From JBGTBD01 sp041749475 (GTDB lineage Bacteria > Pseudomonadota > Alphaproteobacteria > Rickettsiales > UBA998), in NCBI GenBank assembly GCA_041749475.1, contig JBGTBD010000027.1:57750-121749 (forward strand): a stretch of DNA of 64,000 nucleotides. Direction: 5' to 3'. Both the position numbers and the translations under genes were made by a program. Under the pieces are notes generated by a model. It did no database searches. It had not been told where the DNA came from and saw only the letters and a list, made by a program, of their open reading frames with translations. Positions 47,506 through 57,036 of this stretch are shown piece by piece. Position 1 is the stretch's first letter; the number at the start of each line of letters is the position of its first letter.

Positions 47506-50500
47506 ATGAAATCCATCTATGAGAAGAAGTTTCAGGCGAAAATCGATCAGATTAGCGCCGCGCTGAAAAAACCTTCCGCCGCGCTTTCCGGCTTTGTCTC
47601 GCAGTTCTACGCGAAACTCCCCCTCCCCGATATTCAGCGGCTGGAACCCGAGGCCAGCGCCCAGCTCGCCAAGTTCTGCCACGAATTCATCAGCAAGCGC
47701 AAAAACGGACAAGCGAAAATCACTGTTCTGAGCCCTGAGGAGACTGAAAAAGCCATCGGCAAACTGGCCACGATGGTACTGCTGTTAAATGACAACAAAC
47801 CCTTTCTCGTCGATTCCTTGACGGCCGCCCTCGTAGGTCAAGGGTTCACGTTATATGAAATCATCCACCCCATCTTCAAGGTGAAGCGTGATACCTCTGG
47901 CAAGCTGTCCCACATCGAACGTGCCGCTGATTTCAATGACAGCACTATCAAATACGAATCCCTCATCTATTTCCTGATTTCCCCCCTGCCCGAATCCATC
48001 CCGCCGAAAAAGCTGGAAAGCGACCTGACGTATGTGCTTGATCTCATCAGCGCCTCGGTCAAGGACTGGCCGCTGATGGTGAAAAAGGAAGAAGCCCTCC
48101 AGAAGGACATCATCCTCCCTCCCTCTCTCGCCGCGACCGAGCGCAAGGAGATCAAGGATTTTCTGAATTGGCTGGTCAGCAATAATTTCGTCTTTCTGGG
48201 ATATGAGGAATTCACCCTGACCAAGAAGCAGGCGACACTCGATAAAGGCACGGCTCTAGGTATCTCCCGCATCTGGCAGGAATCAGGAGAGGAATCGTCC
48301 GAAAGCTTCCCTCTTCCGGCAGAAAAACCCCCTGTCATCGAAATCCTAAAATCGGGCAAACTCTCCCGCGTCCACCGCCCCGTGCCGATGGATCTGATTC
48401 GCATCACCGGGTATGACGATAAGGGCAATCCCGCGCGTGAATACCGTTTCTACGGTCTCTTCACCTCCCACGCCTACTACCAGTCCGCCGACCAGATCCC
48501 CTTCATTCGCCTGAAAATCTCGCAAGTGATGGAACAGGCCGCGTTCGACCCCACCGGCCATAGCGGCAAGTCGCTCCGCGCCATCCTCGAATTCTTCCCG
48601 CGTGACGAGCTGTTCCAGATTACGGGTGATGAACTTTATTCCATCGCACTCGGCATCATGTCGCTTGAAGCCCGTCCCGATGTCGGCCTCTTTATCCGCG
48701 AGGATGCCTATGAGCGTTTCTATAGCTGCCTCGTCTTCCTCCCGCGTGACCGCTTCAACACCTTCGTCCGCAAGGAGATTGCGACCGTGCTTGAGGACGT
48801 CTTCGGTGGCGAAGTCACCGGGTTCTATACGCAGATGACCGAATCCCCATTGGCGCGTATCCACCTCATCATCAAAGCCGGAAAGAACAAAGGCGCGATC
48901 AACGAGGAAAAACTGCACCAACGCATCAGCGACATCGTCAATTACTGGGTTGATAAGCTGCGCACTGCCCTCACTACGGAATTCGGCAATCGACGCGGTG
49001 AAACCATCTACCGCATGTTCCAGAACGCCTATTCCAAGGGCTATATCAATACCACCACCACCGAAGCCGCCGTTCTCGACATCCAGAAGATCACCGAGTC
49101 GCGTGATGTCAATCTGCCCCAAGCCAACGTCTTCTCACTGGATACCACGGCGGATAACCGGTTCCATCTGAAAATCTATACGCTGGAGACCCAGACCGAA
49201 CTCTCCGACATCCTACCCGTGCTCGACCATATGGGTTGCAAGGTCGTCGAAGTTGATACCTTCACCATCCGCCCTGCGTGGGATGACACCAAGGTCGCCA
49301 TCATCCGCAATTTCAGTCTGATGCTGAAGGACGAATCCTCGTTCGATCTCGCCGCCATCAAGCCTCAGTTCGAGGAAGCCTTGCTCCGCCTCTGGGCGCA
49401 CCAGATGGAGAGCGATGATTTCAATATGCTGATCCTGAAAGCCGGTCTTGACTGGCGTCAGGTCACCATGCTGCGCACCATCGGCAAATACCTGAAACAG
49501 ACCAGCTCCAGCTATAGCGAATCCTATTTCGCGCAAGTGCTCGCCACCCACGCCTCCGTCGCCTGCCAGTTCTGCGCCTATTTCGACGCCAAGTTCAACC
49601 CTGCCGCCAAGGGGCGCGAGGGGGCGCTCAGCCGTATCGAACGCGAGGTGGAAGACTATCTCGCCGACGTGCGCATCCTGTCGGAAGATACCGCTCTGCG
49701 TCACTATCTCGAAGTGCTTCAGGCCGCCCTGCGCACCAACTACTACCAACCCGCCGAAGACGGTCTCCCGAAATCCTATCTCTCGATCAAGCTGGATTCG
49801 ACCCGGCTTTCCGTCCTACCATTGCCGAAACCCTTCCGCGAGATTTTCGTCTACTCCCCCCGCGTTGAAGGTATTCATCTACGCAGTGGCCGTGTCGCGC
49901 GCGGCGGGTTGCGCTGGTCCGACCGTCACGAGGATTTCCGTACCGAAGTGCTGGGTCTCATGAAGGCGCAAAAAGTTAAAAACGCCGTCATCGTCCCTGT
50001 CGGCGCCAAGGGTGGATTCATCGTCAAGAAACCCGCCGCCGAGACCGACCGCAAAGCATGGATGGCCGAAGGCATTGAATGCTATAAGACCTACCTGCGT
50101 GGCCTGCTCGACATCACCGACAATATCGTGGGCGGCAAGACCGTGCCGCCGCAACACGTCGTCCGTCATGACGAGGACGATCCCTACCTCGTCGTCGCCG
50201 CCGATAAAGGCACGGCCAGTTTCTCCGACATCGCCAACGGTATCTCGGAGGAATATCATTTCTGGCTGGGTGACGCCTTCGCTTCGGGCGGCTCCGTCGG
50301 CTATGACCATAAGGAAATGGCCATTACCGCCCGCGGCGCATGGATCTCCGTCGAGCGTCATTTCAACGAGATGGGCAAAGACATCAAAAAGGAATCCTTC
50401 ACCGTCATGGGCATCGGCGATATGGCGGGGGACGTATTCGGTAATGGCATGTTGCTATCGAAACAAATCAAGCTTGTCGGCGCGTTCAACCATAAGCATA

Positions 50501-52299
50501 TTTTCCTCGACCCATCGCCCGACCCCGCCGAGAGCTTCAAGGAGCGCAAGCGTCTCTTCCATCTCGCCGGTTCCGGCTGGTCGGATTACGACACGAAAAA
50601 AATCTCCGCGGGCGGCGGCGTCTTTGAGCGCGCGGCGAAAACCATTAAGCTTTCTCCGCAGGTGAAGAAGTTGCTGGGTACGGAGAAGGCTCAGGCTTCC
50701 CCCGATGAAGTCATCCAACTGATGCTGAAAGCCGAGGTGGACTTGCTGTGGAACGGTGGCATCGGCACCTTCGTCAAAGCCGAAACGGAATCCCACGAAA
50801 GCGTCGGTGACCGCGCCAATAACCAACTCCGTATCAACGGCATGGAGCTGCGCTGCAAGGTTGTCGGCGAAGGCGGCAATCTCGGCTTCACCCAACGAGG
50901 CCGGATCGAATACGCCAAGAATGGTGGCCGCATTAACACCGATGCCATCGACAACTCCGCAGGTGTGGACTGCTCCGACCACGAGGTGAATATCAAGATC
51001 GCCCTATCCGACATCGTCCGTTCCGGCAAGCTCTCCCTTCCCAAACGGGATGCCTTACTGGTGACGATGACGGACGAAGTGGCAACCCTCGTACTGCGCG
51101 ATAACCGCCTGCAGACCCAAGCCATTACTATCGCCCAACATCAAGGATTCTCTCTCCTTGAACCACTGGTGCAGATGATGAAAGGATTGGAAACCGAAGG
51201 CCTGCTGAACCGCGCGCTGGAATTCCTCCCCCAAGGCCGCGACATCCATCAGCAACGCAGCGAAAAACGCGGCCTCACCCGCCCTGAACTGGCCGTACTT
51301 TTGTCTTACGCCAAACTCAGCCTATACGATGAAATCCTCGATTCCAACCTGCCGGACGCGGATTACTGCATCGAAGATTTGCTGCGCTATTTCCCCGAAC
51401 CGATGCAGGATGGGTTCAACGCCCAAATCTTGAAACACCCGTTGCGTCGTGAGATCATCGCCACCTCAGTCACCAACAGCATCATCAACCGCGCCGGGAT
51501 CAACTTCTTCCACAGCATGAAGCGCGATACCGGCCGTCAGGGCTGTGACATCGCCCGCGCCTACATCGTCAGCCGCGACGCGTTCGAATTGCGCGGGATA
51601 TGGGAAGGGATCGAAGCGCTGGACGGCAAGATTCCCGCCACCCTCCAAATGGAACTATTCCTGGAGACCCAACAGCTCATGAGTTGGGCAACGACATGGT
51701 TCCTGCGCCATAATGAGAATACGCTCGATGTCTCCGGCATGATGGCGCGATATGCCGGGCTCATCCGCGAGTTCATCGCCCTGCTCCCCGGCTCTCTGCC
51801 GGAAAGCTGGCAGGAATATTACCATGCCGCCAGCGCCTCCTATCAGGAGCGCGGTGTTCCTAAAGCGCTTGCTCTGAAAGTCGCCTCGCTCGACCTCCTC
51901 AAATCGGCGTGCGATGTCGCCCACATCGCCTCCCTCACCCGCTGCCCGATGAAACAGGTGGCCGAGACCTATTATAAACTCGGTGACGCACTTGGCTTAA
52001 GCCGTCTGCACACGATCAGCGAAACGATGGTGGTGGATAATGCATGGGACGAGGAAGCGCTGCAGGCCTCCATCTACGAGCTCTATAACGAGCAACAGCG
52101 CCTGACTCTGGAAGTCGTGCGCGGCCTCAAGAAAAAAGAGACCACCGCAGAAGCACTGACCCGCTGGAGAGAATCCCAAGGCCCCTCCATCCAGCATTTT
52201 GGTAATTTAACGCAGGAAATCCTCTCCGCGCCCACACCTCAGCTGTCGATGTTTTTCCTGGTAGTCCGCGAACTGCGTCACTTGGGTAGGGGTCAATAA
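47506..52299 (+). CDS. NAD-specific glutamate dehydrogenase, large type
   Basis: A 1597-residue GDH of the large (L_180) class, which oxidises glutamate to 2-oxoglutarate with NAD+. The N-terminal ~700 residues carry ACT-like regulatory domains (NDNKPFLVDSLTAALVGQGF near residue 90). The catalytic region follows from about 740, with HLRSGRVARGGLRWSDRHED, VPVGAKGGFIVKK and GDMAGDVFGNGML. The length and motif order match the family along its whole extent, with no frameshift. In the family it serves glutamate catabolism and is allosterically regulated. Confidence 0.97.
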   Translation: MKSIYEKKFQAKIDQISAALKKPSAALSGFVSQFYAKLPLPDIQRLEPEASAQLAKFCHEFISKRKNGQAKITVLSPEETEKAIGKLATMVLLLNDNKPFLVDSLTAALVGQGFTLYEIIHPIFKVKRDTSGKLSHIERAADFNDSTIKYESLIYFLISPLPESIPPKKLESDLTYVLDLISASVKDWPLMVKKEEALQKDIILPPSLAATERKEIKDFLNWLVSNNFVFLGYEEFTLTKKQATLDKGTALGISRIWQESGEESSESFPLPAEKPPVIEILKSGKLSRVHRPVPMDLIRITGYDDKGNPAREYRFYGLFTSHAYYQSADQIPFIRLKISQVMEQAAFDPTGHSGKSLRAILEFFPRDELFQITGDELYSIALGIMSLEARPDVGLFIREDAYERFYSCLVFLPRDRFNTFVRKEIATVLEDVFGGEVTGFYTQMTESPLARIHLIIKAGKNKGAINEEKLHQRISDIVNYWVDKLRTALTTEFGNRRGETIYRMFQNAYSKGYINTTTTEAAVLDIQKITESRDVNLPQANVFSLDTTADNRFHLKIYTLETQTELSDILPVLDHMGCKVVEVDTFTIRPAWDDTKVAIIRNFSLMLKDESSFDLAAIKPQFEEALLRLWAHQMESDDFNMLILKAGLDWRQVTMLRTIGKYLKQTSSSYSESYFAQVLATHASVACQFCAYFDAKFNPAAKGREGALSRIEREVEDYLADVRILSEDTALRHYLEVLQAALRTNYYQPAEDGLPKSYLSIKLDSTRLSVLPLPKPFREIFVYSPRVEGIHLRSGRVARGGLRWSDRHEDFRTEVLGLMKAQKVKNAVIVPVGAKGGFIVKKPAAETDRKAWMAEGIECYKTYLRGLLDITDNIVGGKTVPPQHVVRHDEDDPYLVVAADKGTASFSDIANGISEEYHFWLGDAFASGGSVGYDHKEMAITARGAWISVERHFNEMGKDIKKESFTVMGIGDMAGDVFGNGMLLSKQIKLVGAFNHKHIFLDPSPDPAESFKERKRLFHLAGSGWSDYDTKKISAGGGVFERAAKTIKLSPQVKKLLGTEKAQASPDEVIQLMLKAEVDLLWNGGIGTFVKAETESHESVGDRANNQLRINGMELRCKVVGEGGNLGFTQRGRIEYAKNGGRINTDAIDNSAGVDCSDHEVNIKIALSDIVRSGKLSLPKRDALLVTMTDEVATLVLRDNRLQTQAITIAQHQGFSLLEPLVQMMKGLETEGLLNRALEFLPQGRDIHQQRSEKRGLTRPELAVLLSYAKLSLYDEILDSNLPDADYCIEDLLRYFPEPMQDGFNAQILKHPLRREIIATSVTNSIINRAGINFFHSMKRDTGRQGCDIARAYIVSRDAFELRGIWEGIEALDGKIPATLQMELFLETQQLMSWATTWFLRHNENTLDVSGMMARYAGLIREFIALLPGSLPESWQEYYHAASASYQERGVPKALALKVASLDLLKSACDVAHIASLTRCPMKQVAETYYKLGDALGLSRLHTISETMVVDNAWDEEALQASIYELYNEQQRLTLEVVRGLKKKETTAEALTRWRESQGPSIQHFGNLTQEILSAPTPQLSMFFLVVRELRHLGRGQ

Positions 52300-52325
52300 T
52301 TTTCTTTCAATCCTATCTGGAGAAA

Positions 52326-52391
52326 ACTCGCTACGGCGAGTCAGATGCTAGGAGTCTAAGGCGCACAGAACCGGAGCGTAGCAGCGCTACG
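52326..52391. other. structured intergenic region between gdh and purH
   Basis: The 142-base gap holds a perfect small hairpin ACTCGC-TACG-GCGAGT (52326-52341) and a second CGTAGC-AGC-GCTACG (52377-52391). The rest has no gene. The first hairpin could end gdh transcription, although no T run follows. Confidence 0.4.
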
Positions 52392-52441
52392 TGAGGATTC
52401 GAGCACCGAAGCGACGACGCAGGTGGCCGCCGCAGTAGAGT

Positions 52442-53995
52442 TTAGTGGTTAAAGTGTCTTATGCCGGTGAAGAGCATCGCCATCCCATGCTTTTCCGCTG
52501 CAGCGATTACCTCATCATCCCGCACCGACCCACCCGGCTGAATGATGGCTTTAATGCCTGCCTCCGCCGCTACGCCGATATTATCATCGAACGGGAAGAA
52601 CGCATCCGACGCCAGTGCCGCGCCTTCAAGGCTATGGCCTAGTTCACGCGCTTTATGGATCGACAGGCGCACACTATCCACCCGGCTCATCTGCCCTGCG
52701 CCGATACCCACCGTCGCATGATCCCGCGCCAGCACGATGGCATTGGATTTCACATGCTTCACAACCGTGAAGGCGAACAGCAAATCTTTCAGTTCCTGTT
52801 CAGTGGGCGCACGTTTCGTCACCAGTTTATTTTCGCGTTCATCGTAGACAATCGTATTCGCATCCTGCATCAGGAAACCACCCGAAACGGATGTGATCTT
52901 CGGCTCCGCCGGAGTATGAAACAATGCATCCCCCGTCAACAGCACGCGCAGGTTCTTCTTTTTCTCGAACACCGCCAGCGCACCTTCTTCCGCATCCGGT
53001 GCAATGATTACTTCAGAGAAAATGGCGGCGATCTGCTCTGCCGTCGCCACATCCAGCGGACGATTGAGCGCGATAATCCCACCGAACGCACTCTGGCTAT
53101 CCGCCTTCAATGCACGCCCATACGCTTCCGCGATCGAATCCCCCACCGCCACGCCACAAGGGTTCGCGTGCTTAACAATCACCGCCGCCGGGAACACGAA
53201 TTCACGCACCAGCGCCAATGCTGCATTGGTGTCGTTCAGGTTATTATAGCTCAGTTCCTTGCCTTGCACCTGACGTGCCGTAAGTAGCGAGGGTACATGC
53301 GCCGATGTCACATAGGACGCCGCCTTCTGGTGTGGATTCTCGCCATAGCGCAATACTTGTTTCTGTTGGGCTGCAATCAGCAATGTCGGCGCAGGCGCGT
53401 CACTCCCTTGGCTGTGCATCCAGTTGGCGATAGCTACATCATAGACGGCCGTCCGCGCATAGGCCTTCGCCGCCAATTCTTTACGCGTCTGCAGCGTCGT
53501 CGCCCCATCATGGGCGCTCATCTCTTCCGTCACCCGCGCATAGTCATCCGCATGCACCAACACGGTGACATGAGAGTGATTCTTCGCCGCCGAACGGATC
53601 ATCGACGGCCCGCCGATATCGATATTCTCAATCACGGTATCATAGTCCGCACCTTTGGCGACAACCTGCTCGAACGGGTAGAGCGAAATGACGACCAGAT
53701 CTATCGCCTGAATCGCATGCTCTTCCATCGCTTTGATATGTTCCTTGTCATCCCGCTTGCCCAGCAATCCGCCATGGATCTTCGGATGCAACGTCTTCAC
53801 CCGCCCATCCATCATCTCCGGGAATCCCGTGTAATCTGACACATCCCGCACCGGGATATTTTCCTTACGCAGCAATTCTGCTGTGCCACCGGTAGAAAGA
53901 ATCTCAACATTCTTGCTTGCCAGAAAACGGCAAAACTCAGCGATACCCGTTTTGTCAGATACGGAAATCAGAGCGGTTTTAATGGGTACTAACAT
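52442..53995 (-). CDS. purH: bifunctional AICAR formyltransferase / IMP cyclohydrolase
   Basis: It performs the last two steps of IMP synthesis. The 517-residue protein has the N-terminal MGS-like cyclohydrolase domain ([28 protein letters not shown]) and the C-terminal AICAR formyltransferase with [28 protein letters not shown] and the closing [27 protein letters not shown] precedes the ATG at 53995; an in-frame TTG at 54013 is unneeded. Confidence 0.97.
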   Translation of the reverse strand: MLVPIKTALISVSDKTGIAEFCRFLASKNVEILSTGGTAELLRKENIPVRDVSDYTGFPEMMDGRVKTLHPKIHGGLLGKRDDKEHIKAMEEHAIQAIDLVVISLYPFEQVVAKGADYDTVIENIDIGGPSMIRSAAKNHSHVTVLVHADDYARVTEEMSAHDGATTLQTRKELAAKAYARTAVYDVAIANWMHSQGSDAPAPTLLIAAQQKQVLRYGENPHQKAASYVTSAHVPSLLTARQVQGKELSYNNLNDTNAALALVREFVFPAAVIVKHANPCGVAVGDSIAEAYGRALKADSQSAFGGIIALNRPLDVATAEQIAAIFSEVIIAPDAEEGALAVFEKKKNLRVLLTGDALFHTPAEPKITSVSGGFLMQDANTIVYDERENKLVTKRAPTEQELKDLLFAFTVVKHVKSNAIVLARDHATVGIGAGQMSRVDSVRLSIHKARELGHSLEGAALASDAFFPFDDNIGVAAEAGIKAIIQPGGSVRDDEVIAAAEKHGMAMLFTGIRHFNH

Positions 53996-54125
53996 ATCAC
54001 TCACCTGCTTCAATTATTACGTTGCTCCATGTCATGCCCTGATCGCTTCAGTGGAAGACATGGCAAGCGCGACCGCGCGCCGCGCCGCGTGGCGCGTAAA
54101 ACGCCATCCCTTTGGATGACGAGCA

Positions 54126-55994
54126 TTAATTCTTCAGCGTGTCGTACTCCGGGATGGCCTCTTTGACAACCCCAATCGCGACCGACACGTTACGCTCCTC
54201 ACAGGCCTGCACCAGCTGTTGCATCCAGCGTTGTAACTCCTCTTCCGTCGGCATCCGCCCCGCAGCGCGCACGACGCCCTGATACGCCGTCGGCGTCCGC
54301 GCCTCATGCTCATAGAACAATTCTTCATAGAGCTTCTCGCCATCGCGAAGGCCTGTGTATTTTATCTCAATATCCTTGCCCGGTTTTAATCCGGCCAGTT
54401 TAATCATTCTCTCCGCCAACTCCGCAATACGCACCGGACGGCCCATATCCAGCACAAAGGTTTGCGGACCTTTTTCTTTTGCCGTACTCCCCAACTCCCC
54501 CGCGACGATGACCAACTCCACCGCCTCTCGGATGGTCATGAAAAAGCGCGTGATGTCTGCATGGGTAACGGTAATCGGCCCGCCCGCAGCAATTTGTTTC
54601 TGGAATAATGGGACGACTGAACCCGTGGAGCCGAGCACATTCCCGAACCGCACAGTGACAAACCGACACCCCTCATCTGCACTCCGCCCATTCAACCATA
54701 ACTCCGCCATCCGTTTACTCGCCCCCATGATGTTGGTGGGGTTGACGGCCTTATCAGTGGAGATCATCACCAGCGTTTCCGCGTGATTCTCGCGGCAACA
54801 TGCGGCGACGTTACGTGTTCCCAGCACGTTGGTCATGATGGTCTCGGTCGGGTTATTCTCACCAATCGGCACATGCTTGATAGCCGCCGCATGGAACACC
54901 ACCTGCGGTTTGAATTTCTGGAAAATGAGCGATAGTTGATGCGCATTGCGCACATCGCCGAGGATACCGATACGCGACACGTCCGGCGCCAGCAATCCCA
55001 TCTCCTGATCGATGGCGTAAAGGTTATATTCGGAGAGTTCCAGCAGGATGATGGTCGCCGGACCATGCTGTGCCACCTGCCGCGCCAATTCACCGCCGAT
55101 GGTTCCGCCCGCCCCGGTGATAAGCACCGTCTTTCCTTTAAGGAACCGCTCCATCCGCGCACGGTCATGGACGTTCTGAGCGCGCCCCAGCAAATCCTCG
55201 ATTTCGATAGGACGCACCTGTACGCCTTGTTCCCTGCCCTCACGTAAATCCGTCATACGCGGCAGGCGGGAGACAGGAATCCCTAACTGGTCTGCCAGAT
55301 CAACGATCATCCGCACCTGTTCCCAGTCGAGGTAATTCTCTCCCAAAATGAACCGCTGGGGTCGATCCCCACGTCGTTCCAATTTGGTGACGAGATGTTC
55401 CAGATCCTTCTGCGCGCCGAGAATCTGCACCCCATGCACTGTCCGCCCATGCTGCGTCGCATCTTCTTCGACGATACCCACCACGCGGTACATAGGCTCG
55501 GGCGATTGTTGCTGGTCGCGGATGAATTGCTCGGCATTGGTCTGGTATCCCATCACCAGCACGGGCATCGCATCCTGTGCATGAGCGATGCCACCGAGTG
55601 AACGGTCACGCCATGCGCGGTATAGGATACGCGGGGCGGAAAGCGCCACTATCAGCATTACCAGATGGATCAGCGGCACGGAACGGGGAATCCCCTCCAG
55701 CCGCGCACTGAGGAAGAGGATGGTGTAGAAAATGAGAAGACTGCCCACGCTGACCTTGACGATCAGGAACAACTCCCTGAGCGACACATACCGCCACACG
55801 GCGCGGTGTAGTTTAAACGCATACCCCACCGTAACGAAAATCGCGAGATAGAGAAAGAACGGCCAGGGGATGTAATCTTCGAGGTGATTGAGGAAAATAT
55901 TGCTCATGCGCAGGTAGAAGGCGAGCATGAAGGCCGCCGCCGCGACCAGCGTATCGTGCGCTATTGCAACGAAACTACGTCGCGGGATGAGCAT
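54126..55994 (-). CDS. membrane-bound UDP-sugar dehydratase/epimerase, CapD/FlaA1 family
   Basis: A 622-residue enzyme modifying nucleotide sugars for surface polysaccharide. Four N-terminal membrane segments (about 10-130) precede a CoA-binding-like domain and a C-terminal SDR domain with VLITGAGGTIGGELARQ, FHAAAIKHVP, STDKAVNPTNIMGASKR and VRFGNVLGSTGSVVPLF. The STDK site fits the PglF/WbpM-type 4,6-dehydratases. Its start overlaps the end of the wecA-like gene by 20 bases, so the two act as a pair. Confidence 0.92.
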   Translation of the reverse strand: MLIPRRSFVAIAHDTLVAAAAFMLAFYLRMSNIFLNHLEDYIPWPFFLYLAIFVTVGYAFKLHRAVWRYVSLRELFLIVKVSVGSLLIFYTILFLSARLEGIPRSVPLIHLVMLIVALSAPRILYRAWRDRSLGGIAHAQDAMPVLVMGYQTNAEQFIRDQQQSPEPMYRVVGIVEEDATQHGRTVHGVQILGAQKDLEHLVTKLERRGDRPQRFILGENYLDWEQVRMIVDLADQLGIPVSRLPRMTDLREGREQGVQVRPIEIEDLLGRAQNVHDRARMERFLKGKTVLITGAGGTIGGELARQVAQHGPATIILLELSEYNLYAIDQEMGLLAPDVSRIGILGDVRNAHQLSLIFQKFKPQVVFHAAAIKHVPIGENNPTETIMTNVLGTRNVAACCRENHAETLVMISTDKAVNPTNIMGASKRMAELWLNGRSADEGCRFVTVRFGNVLGSTGSVVPLFQKQIAAGGPITVTHADITRFFMTIREAVELVIVAGELGSTAKEKGPQTFVLDMGRPVRIAELAERMIKLAGLKPGKDIEIKYTGLRDGEKLYEELFYEHEARTPTAYQGVVRAAGRMPTEEELQRWMQQLVQACEERNVSVAIGVVKEAIPEYDTLKN

Positions 55995-56979
55995 CAAGGG
56001 AACCGCTCGTCGGTTTCGCCGACAGGAAATACGCATAGAGCATGAAGGAAAGGACATACGCCACCGCGACCATCACCCATTCCAACCCCGAGCCGAGCAC
56101 GGATGCCCCGGCCAATACTGCCAGCAGCAGGTTCAGCACCATGACGTGGGAGGACACATGGCGGTGACTCCACCCGGCGCGCACCGCTTTCTGATAGCCG
56201 TGCTCCGAATGCGCCTGCCATACTTTCTCGCCCTTCAGCGCACGGCGGCTGAGGGTGGTAAGTCCGTCCACCAGATAATACGCGGGCAATATCAGCGCCG
56301 CCTGTTCATACCCCCGGCTGGACATTATAAGCAGTAGCACGCCCATATAAAACCCGACCGGTATACTGCCGGAATCGCCCAGGAATATCTTTGCGGGATG
56401 GCGGTTCCAATACCAGAAACCCAATATCGCCCCGGTGACGATCCACGCATCCGCCAACAGGCCGATATGCAGGTCACTGAGAATATAAACCACTGTCATC
56501 CCGAGCGTAATGCCGAGCGTCTCCGCCGTGGTGATTTCATCAATACCGTCCATGAAATTATAGATGTTGATGAAGACCAGCAGCATGATGCCGGACGCAA
56601 GCTTGTCCGCCCATATAGGCAATACTCCCTGGAATACGAGCTCGTTATAACTCACCATCATCAGCCCGACCAATAGGGCCTGCGCCAACAGACGGAACTT
56701 GACTGACAGCCCTTTGACATCGTCATAGAGACACAATAGCGCGAGCAGGAAACCGATGGCTATATAATGCCCGTCCGCACTCGCGACGATCATGAACATC
56801 ACCGAAAAAAGCACGACGGCGATACCCGCCCCGCGCGGCGTCGGCAGCGTATGGTTGCGCCGTTCATCCGGCACATCGACCACGGCGAGGTACAGCATTA
56901 CCTGCCGTACCACCAGCGTACCGAACCATGTGAAGAGTGCGGCGGAAAGTGCCAGGATAACGATATACATCGTATGCAT
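55975..56979 (-). CDS. undecaprenyl-phosphate sugar-1-phosphate transferase (WecA/MraY family, GT4)
   Basis: A 334-residue protein with about ten membrane segments. It should load a sugar phosphate onto undecaprenyl phosphate at the inner membrane. The motifs are DVPDERRNHTLPTPRGAGI, CLYDDVKGL, INIYNFMDGID and KIFLGDSGSIPVGF, with a final His-rich loop (AHSEHGYQKAVRAGWSHRHV). MraY proper differs in that loop and is usually in the mur cluster, so WecA/WbpL-type use in O-antigen or capsule synthesis is more likely. Confidence 0.92.
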   Translation of the reverse strand: MHTMYIVILALSAALFTWFGTLVVRQVMLYLAVVDVPDERRNHTLPTPRGAGIAVVLFSVMFMIVASADGHYIAIGFLLALLCLYDDVKGLSVKFRLLAQALLVGLMMVSYNELVFQGVLPIWADKLASGIMLLVFINIYNFMDGIDEITTAETLGITLGMTVVYILSDLHIGLLADAWIVTGAILGFWYWNRHPAKIFLGDSGSIPVGFYMGVLLLIMSSRGYEQAALILPAYYLVDGLTTLSRRALKGEKVWQAHSEHGYQKAVRAGWSHRHVSSHVMVLNLLLAVLAGASVLGSGLEWVMVAVAYVLSFMLYAYFLSAKPTSGSLDAHPAT

Positions 56980-57036
56980 AAGGGGGTCCCTTTGCCGGGA
57001 TTTGTAGCAGTTTATCAGCGCTTTGCAACGGGAAAC

